From the NCBI RefSeq assembly GCF_039523435.1, contig NZ_BAAAFH010000022.1, forward strand, positions 186,001 to 250,000: DNA of 64,000 bases, read 5' to 3'. Within the stretch, counting starts at the first letter, position 1. Each line of letters starts with the position of its first letter. Source of the stretch: Wandonia haliotis (GTDB lineage: Bacteria > Bacteroidota > Bacteroidia > Flavobacteriales_D > Crocinitomicaceae). A model generated the notes under the pieces. It saw only the letters and a list, made by a program, of their open reading frames with translations, was not told where the DNA came from and did no database searches. Below are positions 9,257 to 18,770 of the stretch, piece by piece. A program made the position numbers and the translations under genes.

Positions 9257-10205
9257 TATTCCACTTCTTTTGTAAGTTAACGAACAGGCTCACTACCAGG
9301 GTTACGCTCAATATAACGAAAAGAGCTACCATGAAAAATACGATCTCGCTTTTTCCTTCTTTTAGAATCCATGTCGAAACAATCGTAATACCACTAAAGG
9401 CAACAAGTGCCAGATAAAATAAGCTTCTGTCTCTAAGCCCCTTGATAACTGCAAGAGAATATGCAATTGCAGCCAAAAGAAATAACAACCAGTAGCCTGT
9501 ACTCACCTCATCAAACATTCCTACTGTAAGCCCCAAAGTAGCGTAAGTTACTGTAATCAGGGCAAGCGTATTTATAAACCAGCCCGGCAATTTCAACCTC
9601 TCTACTTTATGTCCTAAGATTTCAAAAGCCAGTAAAAAGAAACCGTTTACAAGGTAGAGTATGGTATAAAAAAGAATTTCGGACCAATCTCCGGCAACCT
9701 GCTCTTCAAACAAAAACAATGTTGTATTGACTAAAACAATAAAAATCAGCCATAAAACTGAAAAGTGTGATACAATCGTCCAGATTAAAATAAACAATGT
9801 CCACCCCAAAAAGAAATCGTAAGCATTTGCTCCTGTCTGATAAATCTGACCAAAAACAGCAAATAAGACACCAACCAGTACGGATGCAATAGTAATCAGT
9901 ACATGCCTTGTAAACGTCGATACATGAATAAATAATGTAACAGAAACCGTAGCGATCAATACAACACTTACCAGGCCAAGTTTGAAGAATTTATGCATAT
10001 CCTGCCAATTGTATGCAAAAAAGAAAATAATACCTGCCAGAGTAAACCCTACTCCCAAAGCCAGAATAAAATAAACAATAAACTTTTTTAGTGTGGAAGC
10101 ATCATTATAGATGTATTCCTGTAACACTCCTTTTACTCTGTCCTTTGACCAGTTACTGTTTTGTACAATAAGATCAATATGTTTGTTCCTTAACGTATTT
10201 TTCAT
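9249..10205 (-). CDS. DUF2157-domain multi-pass membrane protein
   Basis: First gene of the four-gene membrane operon. It has a soluble N-terminus of about 40 residues (KDRVKGVLQEYIYNDASTLK) followed by about ten hydrophobic helices, the first being FIVYFILALGVGFTLAGIIF. This arrangement and the neighbours match DUF2157 proteins. Function is unknown. The promoter should lie in the 217-base gap shared with the divergent blaI-like gene, next to its operators. Confidence 0.8.
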   Translation of the reverse strand: MKNTLRNKHIDLIVQNSNWSKDRVKGVLQEYIYNDASTLKKFIVYFILALGVGFTLAGIIFFFAYNWQDMHKFFKLGLVSVVLIATVSVTLFIHVSTFTRHVLITIASVLVGVLFAVFGQIYQTGANAYDFFLGWTLFILIWTIVSHFSVLWLIFIVLVNTTLFLFEEQVAGDWSEILFYTILYLVNGFFLLAFEILGHKVERLKLPGWFINTLALITVTYATLGLTVGMFDEVSTGYWLLFLLAAIAYSLAVIKGLRDRSLFYLALVAFSGITIVSTWILKEGKSEIVFFMVALFVILSVTLVVSLFVNLQKKWNNE

Positions 10206-10368
10206 TCCTTTTTATCTGTAACTGCTACATAAGTTATCTCTCTCCGAAAATGAGCTTTCCGTCCAATTTGTTCGCTACTAGTTTCTTAAATATACTAAAC
10301 AATTATGAGCATCCCCCAAAATCCTTTTCGACAAAGCAAAGATACCTTAATCATCTAATAAAATAGTT

Positions 10369-10392
10369 ATACATCTAAAAAAATAGTTGTAT
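10369..10392 (+). promoter_or_regulatory. BlaI-type operator dyad 1
   Basis: Inverted repeat ATACATCTA-N6-TAGTTGTAT with one central mismatch per arm. It is one of two overlapping dyads formed by three tandem 20-bp repeats (10353-10372, 10373-10392, 10393-10412) that end 10 bases before the regulator's start codon. The position and dyad form fit autorepression by the BlaI-like protein. Confidence 0.6.
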
Positions 10393-10411
10393 ATCTAATT
10401 TTTTAGTTATA
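10390..10411 (+). promoter_or_regulatory. BlaI-type operator dyad 2
   Basis: Inverted repeat TATATCTA-N6-TAGTTATA, offset about 20 bp from the first dyad, so two bound dimers would lie on nearly the same DNA face. It ends 11 bases before the start codon and probably covers the transcription start. Confidence 0.6.
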
Positions 10412-10422
10412 AGTTTACAGAA

Positions 10423-10812
10423 ATGAAATTCAATACTATGCAAAAAGTTGAACTTACAAAAGCTGAAGAACAAATTATGCAGGTACTATGGAAACTGGAA
10501 AAAGGCTTTGTTAAGGATATCATTCCTCATCTGCCAGATCCCAAACCCGCTTACAGTACAGTATCTACGATCATTCGCATATTGGTCGACAAAGGAGTTG
10601 TTTCCTATAAAGCCTACGGTAAAACACATGAATACTATCCACTTGTATCAAAAGAAATATACTCCAGACAACGGATAAAAGATCTTATGTTGGCTTTTTT
10701 TGACGGATCTCCCAGACAATTACTCTCTTTTCTTGCTAAAAAAGAAGATGTTTCACTTCAGGATTTTGAAGAAATTGTTAAAACCATAAAAAAAGGAACA
10801 GATGATGAATAA
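10423..10812 (+). CDS. BlaI/MecI/CopY-family transcriptional repressor
   Basis: A 129-residue winged-helix repressor. KAEEQIMQVLWKLEKGFVKD followed by the helix-turn-helix region PAYSTVSTIIRILVDKGVVS is typical BlaI/MecI. The C-terminal part (about 80-129) would dimerise. In the family the repressor is cleaved after the partner sensor protease is activated. The partner M56 gene overlaps its stop by 11 bases. The operator dyads immediately upstream suggest it represses its own operon. The cue in Bacteroidota may be envelope stress rather than beta-lactam. Confidence 0.92.
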   Translation: MKFNTMQKVELTKAEEQIMQVLWKLEKGFVKDIIPHLPDPKPAYSTVSTIIRILVDKGVVSYKAYGKTHEYYPLVSKEIYSRQRIKDLMLAFFDGSPRQLLSFLAKKEDVSLQDFEEIVKTIKKGTDDE

Positions 10813-11995
10813 TGGGATCACGTATATACTATGCTTCAGTTTTCTGGTACTCCTCTATAACTTGTTACTAGCTAAAAGAGGACTCGCCAAATGGGATCGT
10901 TTTCTGTTATTGTCCATTCCCGTTTTGGCTTACCTTCCTGTTGGAATTCAGACATTATCAATTTCTTCTGATTTGTCCTATCAACTTACACTTCCCTTAT
11001 TTGAGGTTTCCCCGACTACATCTTCTCAATCCACATCCGGCACCTCATTTATTCTCCCGATCATCTATTTAACGGGTGTTCTACTCTCTGTTTCGGTTCT
11101 GTCCTATCGCCTTCTGCGAATAGTCAAACTGATCCGATCCTCTCAGTTCATTACTCAAAAAAAGGGTATTAAAATTTATCACTCCACGGTAAACGCATCC
11201 TTCGGGCGCATTGTTTTGATAGATCCATCCGCTACAAAAGAAGAGCAGGCGTTGATTCTTACCCATGAAACATTACACATCCATAAAAAACATACTATTG
11301 ATCGCATTATTTCCTCTCTGGTACAGTGCTTTCTCTGGTTTAATCCTTTTGTCTACCTGTGGAAAAAAAACATTGAGGTGAATCATGAATACGAAGTAGA
11401 TGAAATCATGATCCGCTCCGAAAATATCGAAAAATATTCATCCTTTCTGTTGCAACAAATGATGAAAACCAGCCACCCTATCCAATTATCACCTTTTAGT
11501 CAAATGTCTAATTTTAAAACACGAATTATGAGAATGTATCGTAAAAATTCTACAACAAAAAAGACAGGGACCATCTTGCTTTACAGTATGATTCCTGCAA
11601 GTCTGTTTTTTCTTTCTTTCGGAAGTTATTCTTTTACATTTCAGGAAAATTCTCCTCAAACAGTAGAAACAACTCCTCCCGATACTATTCAGGTACCTGA
11701 CGAAAATCCTGAATTTATAGGTGGCCAAGAAGCACTTAATCAGTATCTCATCAAAAATATCAAGTACCCTGAAGAAATGAGAAAAAACAACATCGAGGAA
11801 AGAGTATATGTAGGTTTTGTGATCAACAAAGATGGCAGTGTCAGTGATGTTCAAATCAAACGGGGGAACTACGAACAATTTAACCAGGAAGCTATCCGTG
11901 TGATTTCTAAAATGCCGGCCTGGAATCCAGGTAAAAAGGATGGGAAGCCGGTAAAAACACAATTAGTTTTACCCGTACTTTTTGCACTTTCCTGA
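10802..11995 (+). CDS. M56-family (BlaR1-like) metalloprotease sensor with TonB-like C-terminus
   Basis: Membrane sensor-protease partner of the BlaI-like repressor. Hydrophobic segments near residues 5-23, 35-50 and 83-101 precede a zinc protease motif HETLH (155-159, HExxH). A fourth hydrophobic segment near 260-275 places the C-terminus outside the cytoplasm. Instead of the penicillin-binding domain of classical BlaR1, the C-terminus (about 300-397, containing GGQEALNQYLIKNIKYP) is a TonB C-terminal-like domain, a common arrangement in Bacteroidota. The real trigger is unknown. Two start ATGs lie three bases apart. Confidence 0.9.
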   Translation: MMNNGITYILCFSFLVLLYNLLLAKRGLAKWDRFLLLSIPVLAYLPVGIQTLSISSDLSYQLTLPLFEVSPTTSSQSTSGTSFILPIIYLTGVLLSVSVLSYRLLRIVKLIRSSQFITQKKGIKIYHSTVNASFGRIVLIDPSATKEEQALILTHETLHIHKKHTIDRIISSLVQCFLWFNPFVYLWKKNIEVNHEYEVDEIMIRSENIEKYSSFLLQQMMKTSHPIQLSPFSQMSNFKTRIMRMYRKNSTTKKTGTILLYSMIPASLFFLSFGSYSFTFQENSPQTVETTPPDTIQVPDENPEFIGGQEALNQYLIKNIKYPEEMRKNNIEERVYVGFVINKDGSVSDVQIKRGNYEQFNQEAIRVISKMPAWNPGKKDGKPVKTQLVLPVLFALS

Positions 11996-12021
11996 TACTT
12001 CTACGGGAAGTATTAAATAAG

Positions 12022-12054
12022 AAAGCTGTAACTTAAAAAGTTGCAGCTTTTTGT
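12022..12054 (+). terminator. Rho-independent terminator after the M56 gene
   Basis: A 13-bp stem (12022-12034 with 12038-12050, one G-U pair) with a 3-base loop runs into a short T tract. It ends the BlaI/M56 transcript. Confidence 0.75.
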
Positions 12055-12065
12055 ATGAATACTGA

Positions 12066-12614
12066 TTACTGGTATTCGTAACCTTTTTTCTTTACACCAA
12101 GATATACGGGAATAGTAAGTGGTAAAATTCTTTCCCTGATAATATTGTCGAGCTCTTTCTTTTCTCCCTTACAGATTTCATACATTTCCCGATTCTTCTT
12201 ACTCTTTCCCAGAATGGCATAATACTTTTCACGATGTACCCCTTCATTTATAACCATTCCGGCACCCATCCCCTGTTTAACGACAAATGTCTTTCTAACG
12301 ACCCGGCAGATAAAATAAGAATAGCCGGCAAATTTTTTCCTGACCGAAAAACGAAAGACACCTAAAATCCGATAGCGGTAATAAAATGCTTCCGTATCTT
12401 CTGGTCGTAACAAAAAATCCTTGTAAGAAAATTGCATCAAAGCAAAACAGAGAAGTAATAAGTAAGGCCAAAAAGTAAAAAACACATACGCACTTCCCTT
12501 AATAAAGAAAAGCATACCATAAAACAGCAAGAACATGTAACTTATTCCGACACCTGTTATTGGTAGTACAGTTCCCTGTCGGATAATTAGCAGTTTTCCT
12601 TCCTTCTTACTCAC
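12066..12614 (-). CDS. Hypothetical membrane protein overlapping prfC
   Basis: An unrecognised 182-residue protein with two adjacent hydrophobic segments (about residues 22-42 and 45-62, ISYMFLLFYGMLFFIKGSAY and VFFTFWPYLLLLCFALMQF) and a basic, tyrosine-rich C-terminal part. That part looks like a bacterial PH/YcxB-like domain, but this is only an impression. The GTG at 12614 is chosen because it lies in GTGAGTAA, overlapping the prfC stop by eight bases in the manner of coupled genes. A longer frame would run well into prfC. Confidence 0.6.
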   Translation of the reverse strand: MSKKEGKLLIIRQGTVLPITGVGISYMFLLFYGMLFFIKGSAYVFFTFWPYLLLLCFALMQFSYKDFLLRPEDTEAFYYRYRILGVFRFSVRKKFAGYSYFICRVVRKTFVVKQGMGAGMVINEGVHREKYYAILGKSKKNREMYEICKGEKKELDNIIRERILPLTIPVYLGVKKKGYEYQ

Positions 12615-14202
12615 TACCCAATAAAAATTCTGAGGTTCTGTGGAATTTGATTTCCGGATAATCCCTCTCCGCCATCTGAAGAAGGAATGGTGTTTCCGCA
12701 AGAAAAACCCGGTTCCCGTCTTTATCTACAGCAACATTCGTTGTTTTGGCTTTCAGAAATTCCTGCATTTGCTGTTCATTATCCGATGTAATCCATGTAG
12801 CCAGGTGGAAATTTCGCGGACGGAACGTACACTTGGCTCCGTATTCATGCTCAAGGCGATACAATATCACCTCAAACTGAAGCTGCCCTACTGTTCCTAC
12901 AATTTTACGATTCCCCGGTTGTTGAATAAACAGCTGTGCAACTCCTTCATCCATCAACTGCTTGATCCCTTTATCCAATTGTTTGGATTTCAACGGATCT
13001 AAATTCTCCAGTTCCTGAAAAATTTCAGGCGAAAAACTCGGAATACCTTTGAACGAAAAATTATCTTTTTCCGTCAATGTATCCCCAATCTTAAAGTTTC
13101 CTGAATCATACAAACCAATTACATCCCCCGGGAACGCCTCATCAATGACATTCTTATCCTGAGCCATGAAAGAGGTCGGGTTCGGAAATTTCATCTTCTT
13201 TGCATTTCGGACATGATTGTAAAATGTATTGCGCTCAAATCGTCCGGAAACAATACGAAGGAAAGCAATACGATCCCGGTGTTTTGGGTCAAGGTTTGCG
13301 TGAATTTTAAAAACAAATCCACTAAACTTATCATCTTCCGGTTCTATAAATCCTTTATCCGTATCCCTTCCTCTGGGAGCCGGAGATATTTCAATAAACG
13401 AATCCAACAGTTCCTTTACTCCGAAATTGTTTACCGCCGAACCAAAAAATACGGGGGCAACATCCCCTGCCAGATACTTCTCTCTGTCAAAAGGCTCATA
13501 AACCCCATCAATTAACTCCAGATCTTCCCGTAGTTGATTCGCTCCTTCTTCGCCAATAATCTCATCAATCTGAGCGTCATCAACATTTGTAAAAGAAACA
13601 ACGTCTTTTGCTATTTTTGTTTTGTCCGGTTGAAAAAGGTTCAGTTGGTTCTGGTAAATACTGTAAACTCCCTGAAAGTTATATCCCATTCCGATAGGCC
13701 ATGCCAACGGACGAACATTAATATTCAATTTTGACTCTAACTCATCCAGCAATTCGAATGGATCTTTCCCATCCCGGTCCATCTTGTTAATGAAAATAAT
13801 AACAGGAGTTTTTCGCATACGACAGACTTCCATTAAACGCTCAGTCTGTTCCTCTACCCCATTTGCACAATCCACAACAAGTATAACGCTGTCCACTGCA
13901 GTAAGGGTTCTGTAGGTATCTTCCGCAAAATCCTTGTGACCGGGTGTATCCAGAATATTGATCTGTTTCCCGCGATACTCAAAAGCCATTACAGAAGTTG
14001 CAACGGAAATTCCCCGCTGCTTTTCAATTTCCATGAAGTCAGAAGTAGCCGATTTCTTAATTTTATTATTCTTCACCGCTCCGGCTGTCTGTATAGCACC
14101 TCCAAAAAGCAGAAGTTTCTCTGTCAAAGTAGTTTTACCGGCATCCGGGTGAGCAATAACTCCAAAAGTACGTCGTTTCCCTATCGCTTCTTTATGCTTC
14201 AT
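12607..14202 (-). CDS. prfC: Peptide chain release factor 3 (RF3)
   Basis: A translational GTPase that recycles RF1/RF2 from the ribosome after termination. It has the G1 loop AHPDAGKTTLTEKLL, G3 DTPGHKDFAEDTYR and G4 NKMDRDGKDPFEL in the N-terminal GTP-binding domain. The RF3-specific C-terminal region follows (QLQFEVILYRLEHEYGAKC). The 531-residue length is as expected. The ATG at 14202 is preferred to a TTG two codons upstream. It is divergent from the L,D-transpeptidase-like gene across about 90 bases. Confidence 0.95.
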   Translation of the reverse strand: MKHKEAIGKRRTFGVIAHPDAGKTTLTEKLLLFGGAIQTAGAVKNNKIKKSATSDFMEIEKQRGISVATSVMAFEYRGKQINILDTPGHKDFAEDTYRTLTAVDSVILVVDCANGVEEQTERLMEVCRMRKTPVIIFINKMDRDGKDPFELLDELESKLNINVRPLAWPIGMGYNFQGVYSIYQNQLNLFQPDKTKIAKDVVSFTNVDDAQIDEIIGEEGANQLREDLELIDGVYEPFDREKYLAGDVAPVFFGSAVNNFGVKELLDSFIEISPAPRGRDTDKGFIEPEDDKFSGFVFKIHANLDPKHRDRIAFLRIVSGRFERNTFYNHVRNAKKMKFPNPTSFMAQDKNVIDEAFPGDVIGLYDSGNFKIGDTLTEKDNFSFKGIPSFSPEIFQELENLDPLKSKQLDKGIKQLMDEGVAQLFIQQPGNRKIVGTVGQLQFEVILYRLEHEYGAKCTFRPRNFHLATWITSDNEQQMQEFLKAKTTNVAVDKDGNRVFLAETPFLLQMAERDYPEIKFHRTSEFLLGSE

Positions 14203-14292
14203 CTTCAATCATTTGAGTATCGTGGAAATTTTCCCGCCGTTCATCTAAAACGGGCTGCAAATCTACAATATTTTCAGTAATTTAGTTGCATC

Positions 14293-15066
14293 ATGCAAGG
14301 ACTAAAAGCTACTTTTTTGAGAAGAGCCGCTCTCGTGTTTCTTCTTTTTTTTATTGGCTCACGGGAAAAAGCTTTGGCTTCTCTTCTTTCCGTTCACGAC
14401 TTTGAGCAGCAGTATGTGGAATGTCAGATACAATCCGTTTATACACATTTACAGAACAAGGAGTTGTCTTTCGATGTCTGGGAAAAAGGTTTCAGAGGAT
14501 ACATCAGTCTCTACAAACAAGGGAAACTGGAAAATCCACGCTACCTGACTTTGGTTGACTTTTCACAACCTTCTTCGGAAGAACGTTTGTTTGTCATCGA
14601 TCTGGTACAGCAAACTATTTCTTTTCAATCCCTTGTCTCACATGGAAGAAACTCAGGAGGACTTATGGCTACTTCTTTTTCTAATCGAAATTCTTCTTAT
14701 CAATCCAGTCTTGGTTTTTATGTCACAGCTGAAACTTATTCAGGGAAGTTTGATTATGCGATGCGACTGGACGGTCTTGAGTACTCAAATTCAAATGCAA
14801 GGGAAAGAGCAATTGTTGTTCATGGTGCAGACTATGCCACTCCCGAATTCCTGAAGAAAAATAACGGAATATTGGGACGAAGTCTGGGATGTCCTGCCGT
14901 ACCAAAAGAGTCCGCACATCACCTTATCGACCTTGTAAAAAACGGAAGTTGTTTCTTCATCTATTCCGAAAACAGAGAATATGCACGGCTTTCACGATTG
15001 CTGCGTTTCATTCCCGGAGTAGATGATCTGGCGCAACTTGAATGTCTCAGGGAACAATATTCCTGA
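14293..15066 (+). CDS. Murein L,D-transpeptidase catalytic-domain family protein
   Basis: A 257-residue exported protein with a hydrophobic N-terminus (residues 12-23, AALVFLLFFIGS). The C-terminal domain has the catalytic arrangement of the YkuD-like murein L,D-transpeptidase family: VVHGADYATP with H177, then GRSLGCPAVP with the nucleophile C200. Such enzymes form or exchange 3-3 or lipoprotein-type cross-links in peptidoglycan. It probably acts in the periplasm. Which link it makes cannot be decided from sequence. Confidence 0.85.
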   Translation: MQGLKATFLRRAALVFLLFFIGSREKALASLLSVHDFEQQYVECQIQSVYTHLQNKELSFDVWEKGFRGYISLYKQGKLENPRYLTLVDFSQPSSEERLFVIDLVQQTISFQSLVSHGRNSGGLMATSFSNRNSSYQSSLGFYVTAETYSGKFDYAMRLDGLEYSNSNARERAIVVHGADYATPEFLKKNNGILGRSLGCPAVPKESAHHLIDLVKNGSCFFIYSENREYARLSRLLRFIPGVDDLAQLECLREQYS

Positions 15067-15126
15067 TTTTTCTTCACCGTTTGACTTTTCACAGCTAAAT
15101 TTGACGTTCAATTAAATCAGAGAGCA

Positions 15127-17181
15127 TTGAGGAAAATTGCGCTAGTGGGGAATCCCAACTGTGGGAAAACAACTTTGTTTAACCGTTTAACCGGACTAAA
15201 CCAACGCGTTGGTAACTATCCGGGAATTACAGTAGACAAACGTTCGGGGAAACTAAAGTTAGGAGAGAATCATGACGTTGAACTCATTGACTTACCGGGA
15301 GCATACAGCCTTTCGTCCAATAGTATGGACGAACAGATTGTGCAGGATGTTCTGCTAAATAATGCTGCTGAAAGCCATCCCGATCTCATTCTTTCGGTAG
15401 TGGATGTCAGTAATCTTCACCGCAATCTTTTTCTCGCTTCACAGGTACATGATCTTGGCATCCCTATGGTATTGGTGCTGAATATGATTGATTTACTGGA
15501 AGGAGAGGTCATCCGTACAGAAGAGTTGGAAAAAGCATTCAACTGTCCGGTTATCAGTATCAGTGCTAAAGACGGTAAGGGAATGGATTCCCTTAAAAAG
15601 CTGTTGCTTCACAGTACACAACCCGAAGACAATCCTCATATCAATCTGGATGATAAATGGATTACAGATCCTGAAGTAATTCGGGAATTACTTCCTGACA
15701 CATCTGTATACCAACGTTTCAAAATCACCAACCACATTGACAAACTCAGCTGGGTAGAACACCAACAAAAAATCAGTGACCTGGCTCATCAAAGTGGTAA
15801 TTCAACTTATAAAGCAGAATTAAACGAAATCAATGCCCGTTACCGGTTTATTGATCAGCTTGTAAAAAAGGTGAAACTTACCAAAACGGATCTCCGTTCA
15901 AAACAAATTACAGAAAAGATTGATGCGATAACGACGCATCCGATTAAAGGACTTGCTGTATTCTTGCTTACGTTCTTTATCATCTTTCAGGCGGTATTCA
16001 CCTTCGCTGCTTATCCCATGGATCTTATCGATTCCGGATTTGTCTGGTTGGGCGAATCAGTTGCTACTCTCCTTCCGGAAGGCATGTTAGCCGACTTCTT
16101 GGTGGATGGATTGTTAGCCGGAATAGGAGGTGTACTTGTATTCCTTCCACAGATCATGATTCTATTCGGGCTTTTCACCATACTGGAAGATTCCGGATAT
16201 CTCGCACGGGTAAGTTTTATGACAGACGGGCTATTACGCAAATTCGGAATGAACGGAAAATCGGTTATTCCGCTTGTCGGAGGTTTTGCCTGCGCAGTTC
16301 CTTCCATTATGGCAGCCCGGACCATTGAAAACAGAAAAGAGCGTCTGATTACTATCTTTATCACTCCTTTGATGAGCTGTTCCGCACGACTTCCTGTTTA
16401 TGTTTTTCTGGTTTCCTTTATCGCTCCTGATGACTATCTTCTCGGATTTATCAGTGTACAGGGACTTGTGATGATGGGAATGTATCTCCTTGGAATTGTT
16501 GTGAGTTTACTGGTGGCTTTACTGATCAACTATTTCATGAAGCACAAGTCCGGTTCTTCGTTTATTCTCGAACTCCCCAGGTATCGTTTCCCGAATTCCA
16601 AGAACATCCTGAGCTCGATGATTAACAAAGGAAAAACGTTTGTTACCGAAGCCGGAAAGATTATTCTCATTGCTTCGCTTGTATTATGGACATTGGGGTA
16701 TTTCGGACCGCAAAAGGAAATGGATCGTATTGAACAAAAGTACGAACAGATGGCTTTGGAAAGCAACCTGAGTGAAGATGAACTTTCCTATCTGGAGAGT
16801 AGTGAAAAACTGGAATACTCCTACCTGGGATACATCGGAAAAGGCATAGAACCTGTTATCCGTCCGCTTGGTTTTGACTGGAAAATCGGAATTGCACTTG
16901 TTGCCAGTTTTGCTGCACGAGAAGTTTTTGTCGGAACTATGGCAACGATCTACTCGGTAGAAGACGATCCTGAAAGTGAAGGAGGATTAAAAGCTATAAA
17001 ATTCAGTTATGCAACAGCTTTTTCACTCTTGATTTTCTACGTTTTTGCTCTTCAATGTTTAAGTACAGTTGCAATTGTAAAACAGGAAACAGGCGGATGG
17101 AAATGGCCTTCAATTCAGTTGGTTTCTTTTACAGCTCTGGCATATTTTGCCAGTTGGCTGACCTATATATTTGTTAAATAA
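15127..17181 (+). CDS. feoB: Ferrous iron transport protein B
   Basis: Inner-membrane Fe2+ transporter with an N-terminal G-protein domain: G1 GNPNCGKT (residues 8-15), G3 DLPGAYSLSS, G4 NMID. The helical spacer and membrane core follow, including the Gate motif region GGFACAVPSIMAARTIENRK and PLMSCSARLPVY. The 684-residue length fits. The start is a TTG placed exactly at the conserved MRKIALVGNPN; no ATG exists between the previous gene and the G1 loop. No feoA lies beside it. The next gene starts 9 bases after its stop and is probably cotranscribed. Confidence 0.94.
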   Translation: MRKIALVGNPNCGKTTLFNRLTGLNQRVGNYPGITVDKRSGKLKLGENHDVELIDLPGAYSLSSNSMDEQIVQDVLLNNAAESHPDLILSVVDVSNLHRNLFLASQVHDLGIPMVLVLNMIDLLEGEVIRTEELEKAFNCPVISISAKDGKGMDSLKKLLLHSTQPEDNPHINLDDKWITDPEVIRELLPDTSVYQRFKITNHIDKLSWVEHQQKISDLAHQSGNSTYKAELNEINARYRFIDQLVKKVKLTKTDLRSKQITEKIDAITTHPIKGLAVFLLTFFIIFQAVFTFAAYPMDLIDSGFVWLGESVATLLPEGMLADFLVDGLLAGIGGVLVFLPQIMILFGLFTILEDSGYLARVSFMTDGLLRKFGMNGKSVIPLVGGFACAVPSIMAARTIENRKERLITIFITPLMSCSARLPVYVFLVSFIAPDDYLLGFISVQGLVMMGMYLLGIVVSLLVALLINYFMKHKSGSSFILELPRYRFPNSKNILSSMINKGKTFVTEAGKIILIASLVLWTLGYFGPQKEMDRIEQKYEQMALESNLSEDELSYLESSEKLEYSYLGYIGKGIEPVIRPLGFDWKIGIALVASFAAREVFVGTMATIYSVEDDPESEGGLKAIKFSYATAFSLLIFYVFALQCLSTVAIVKQETGGWKWPSIQLVSFTALAYFASWLTYIFVK

Positions 17182-17190
17182 GATTGGACA

Positions 17191-17862
17191 ATGAAAATCA
17201 TAAAACGCTTTCAATATTACGGCATCGGATTACTAATCGGTCTTATGCTTACGTTTGTTTTCTTCCAAAACAGAGGATGTTCCTGGCTTCCTGAAAACCG
17301 TGTGAAAAATGCCATTCTGGACAACGTAGTTGTTTTCAGCCAATCGGAGGAACTTACTCCGGAGCAAAAAGAAGATTACTTTCTCTTACTCAATAATGGT
17401 GACGTCAAGTTTGGTCTGAGTAAAAAAGACGGTGAACCCAAACTCTACTTTCTGAAAGGAGAGGACAGAAACGGAAGTGAAATTCAGGCTCAGTTCGAAC
17501 TTCGAAAAGACGGTTTTATCAGTTTATGTACACCACTGACAAATAATACGGTCATTACGGATGGAATTTTTTCCGGAACCGCAAGCATGGAACACTTTCC
17601 GTTGGACACTGCTTTAGTAGCCTTCGAAAACGTAGCTAAATGTCAGGCAAAATACCTGGGGATATCCGAAAAACAAACACTGGAAGCTTTACAAAAAAGC
17701 GGGAAAGTGGATTACGACAAGAGTAATCCGGAAAATCCAGAAAAACCTGTTTATCACCTTACATTTACCTATCTGGATCAGGTCTATGCTACACGTGCGA
17801 ATTGGTATAAAGACAAAATTTACATTACGTACTTTTATGATTCCGGTTCCGACTGTAAATAA
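17191..17862 (+). CDS. Hypothetical membrane-anchored protein downstream of feoB
   Basis: A 223-residue protein with one N-terminal membrane segment (residues 11-25, YGIGLLIGLMLTFVF) and a large extracytoplasmic part of mixed character. Several cysteines are present (CSWLPENR near 30, LCTPL, KCQAKYLG and the C-terminal SDCK). I recognise no family. The 9-base spacing after feoB suggests coexpression and perhaps an accessory role in iron uptake, which is inference only. Confidence 0.7.
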   Translation: MKIIKRFQYYGIGLLIGLMLTFVFFQNRGCSWLPENRVKNAILDNVVVFSQSEELTPEQKEDYFLLLNNGDVKFGLSKKDGEPKLYFLKGEDRNGSEIQAQFELRKDGFISLCTPLTNNTVITDGIFSGTASMEHFPLDTALVAFENVAKCQAKYLGISEKQTLEALQKSGKVDYDKSNPENPEKPVYHLTFTYLDQVYATRANWYKDKIYITYFYDSGSDCK

Positions 17863-17876
17863 ATAACCGAAAGTAA

Positions 17877-18770
17877 TCAGATCAATGGAGGCTGCACATA
17901 ACTTCTGGGCTTAATCGGTCTTCCAATCGTTCGCGCATAGACCATTGTTATTTTTGCTCCGAGAAAAATAATCTGGGACGAATAAAACATCCAGGCCAGA
18001 ATTACGAGTATAGTTCCCACAACACCTCCTCCCGCTGCAAAGAAATAATTCGTCAGGTAATATTTAATCAACAGTTGCCCGATGTATAATAAAACAGCTG
18101 TAAAAATGCTTCCCCGGATAGCAATTCCCCACTCGACAATACCATCATGCAAATATTTAAAAACAAACAAAAAGATAACTGTATTACTTAATAACGAAGT
18201 AATATGTTCTATTCCGAAAGTTAACCAACCATTAAATTCTCCTTCAAACAGGTCTGCTCCAAATGATACAAATGCTGTTTCCAGGAAATAAAAGACAACC
18301 ACAACAACAGCCACTAGTGTCAACATTAAAAAGGCGACTAAACGAGCAAGAATATTATGAAAAATCGCTCGTTTCATCTGCACAACCTCTATATCAAAGA
18401 AATCATTTAAACTCGTTCGTAACGAACTGAAAATCGCAGAAGCAGAAAACGCCAACACCACAATCCCCACAACCTGTAACACAAAATTTCCCGCTCCCAG
18501 ATCCACCAGTTTTAATGCATCTACTAACCAACTGACGTCCTCAATCCCTATCTGTTCTTTTGCTATCGCTGCAACAATTGAAATCAACTGATCCTGCCCC
18601 AGTATTTCTCCTATAGAAATAAAAAGTAAATACAACAAGGGAACAAGTGCAACGATTGTGTAATAGGCAAGAGAGGCTCCATGAATAAAACTTTTCTCCT
18701 GAAAAAACTCGTAAAAGCTCGTCTTCAAAAGTCTCCAAACCTGTTGTATTGTAATCCTATTCTTTGGCAT
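17877..18770 (-). CDS. YihY/BrkB-family inner-membrane protein
   Basis: A 297-residue protein with the YihY/virulence-factor BrkB signature HGASLAYYTIVALVPLLYLL near residues 25-44. About six transmembrane segments follow, and a conserved late segment reads GGVVGTILVILAWMFYSSQI. Family function is not settled; the old RNase BN label is not supported. Its start overlaps the ABC ATPase stop by 14 bases, so the two are translated from one message. Confidence 0.9.
   Translation of the reverse strand: MPKNRITIQQVWRLLKTSFYEFFQEKSFIHGASLAYYTIVALVPLLYLLFISIGEILGQDQLISIVAAIAKEQIGIEDVSWLVDALKLVDLGAGNFVLQVVGIVVLAFSASAIFSSLRTSLNDFFDIEVVQMKRAIFHNILARLVAFLMLTLVAVVVVVFYFLETAFVSFGADLFEGEFNGWLTFGIEHITSLLSNTVIFLFVFKYLHDGIVEWGIAIRGSIFTAVLLYIGQLLIKYYLTNYFFAAGGGVVGTILVILAWMFYSSQIIFLGAKITMVYARTIGRPIKPRSYVQPPLI

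Noticed and set aside
11081..11962. Minus-strand open frames opposite the M56 gene
   Set aside because: The plus-strand protein has the HExxH motif and a TonB-like domain across this region; the opposite frames have no features.
12640..14280. Several plus-strand open frames opposite prfC
   Set aside because: prfC is a conserved full-length gene with all GTPase motifs; the opposite frames are low-complexity shadows.
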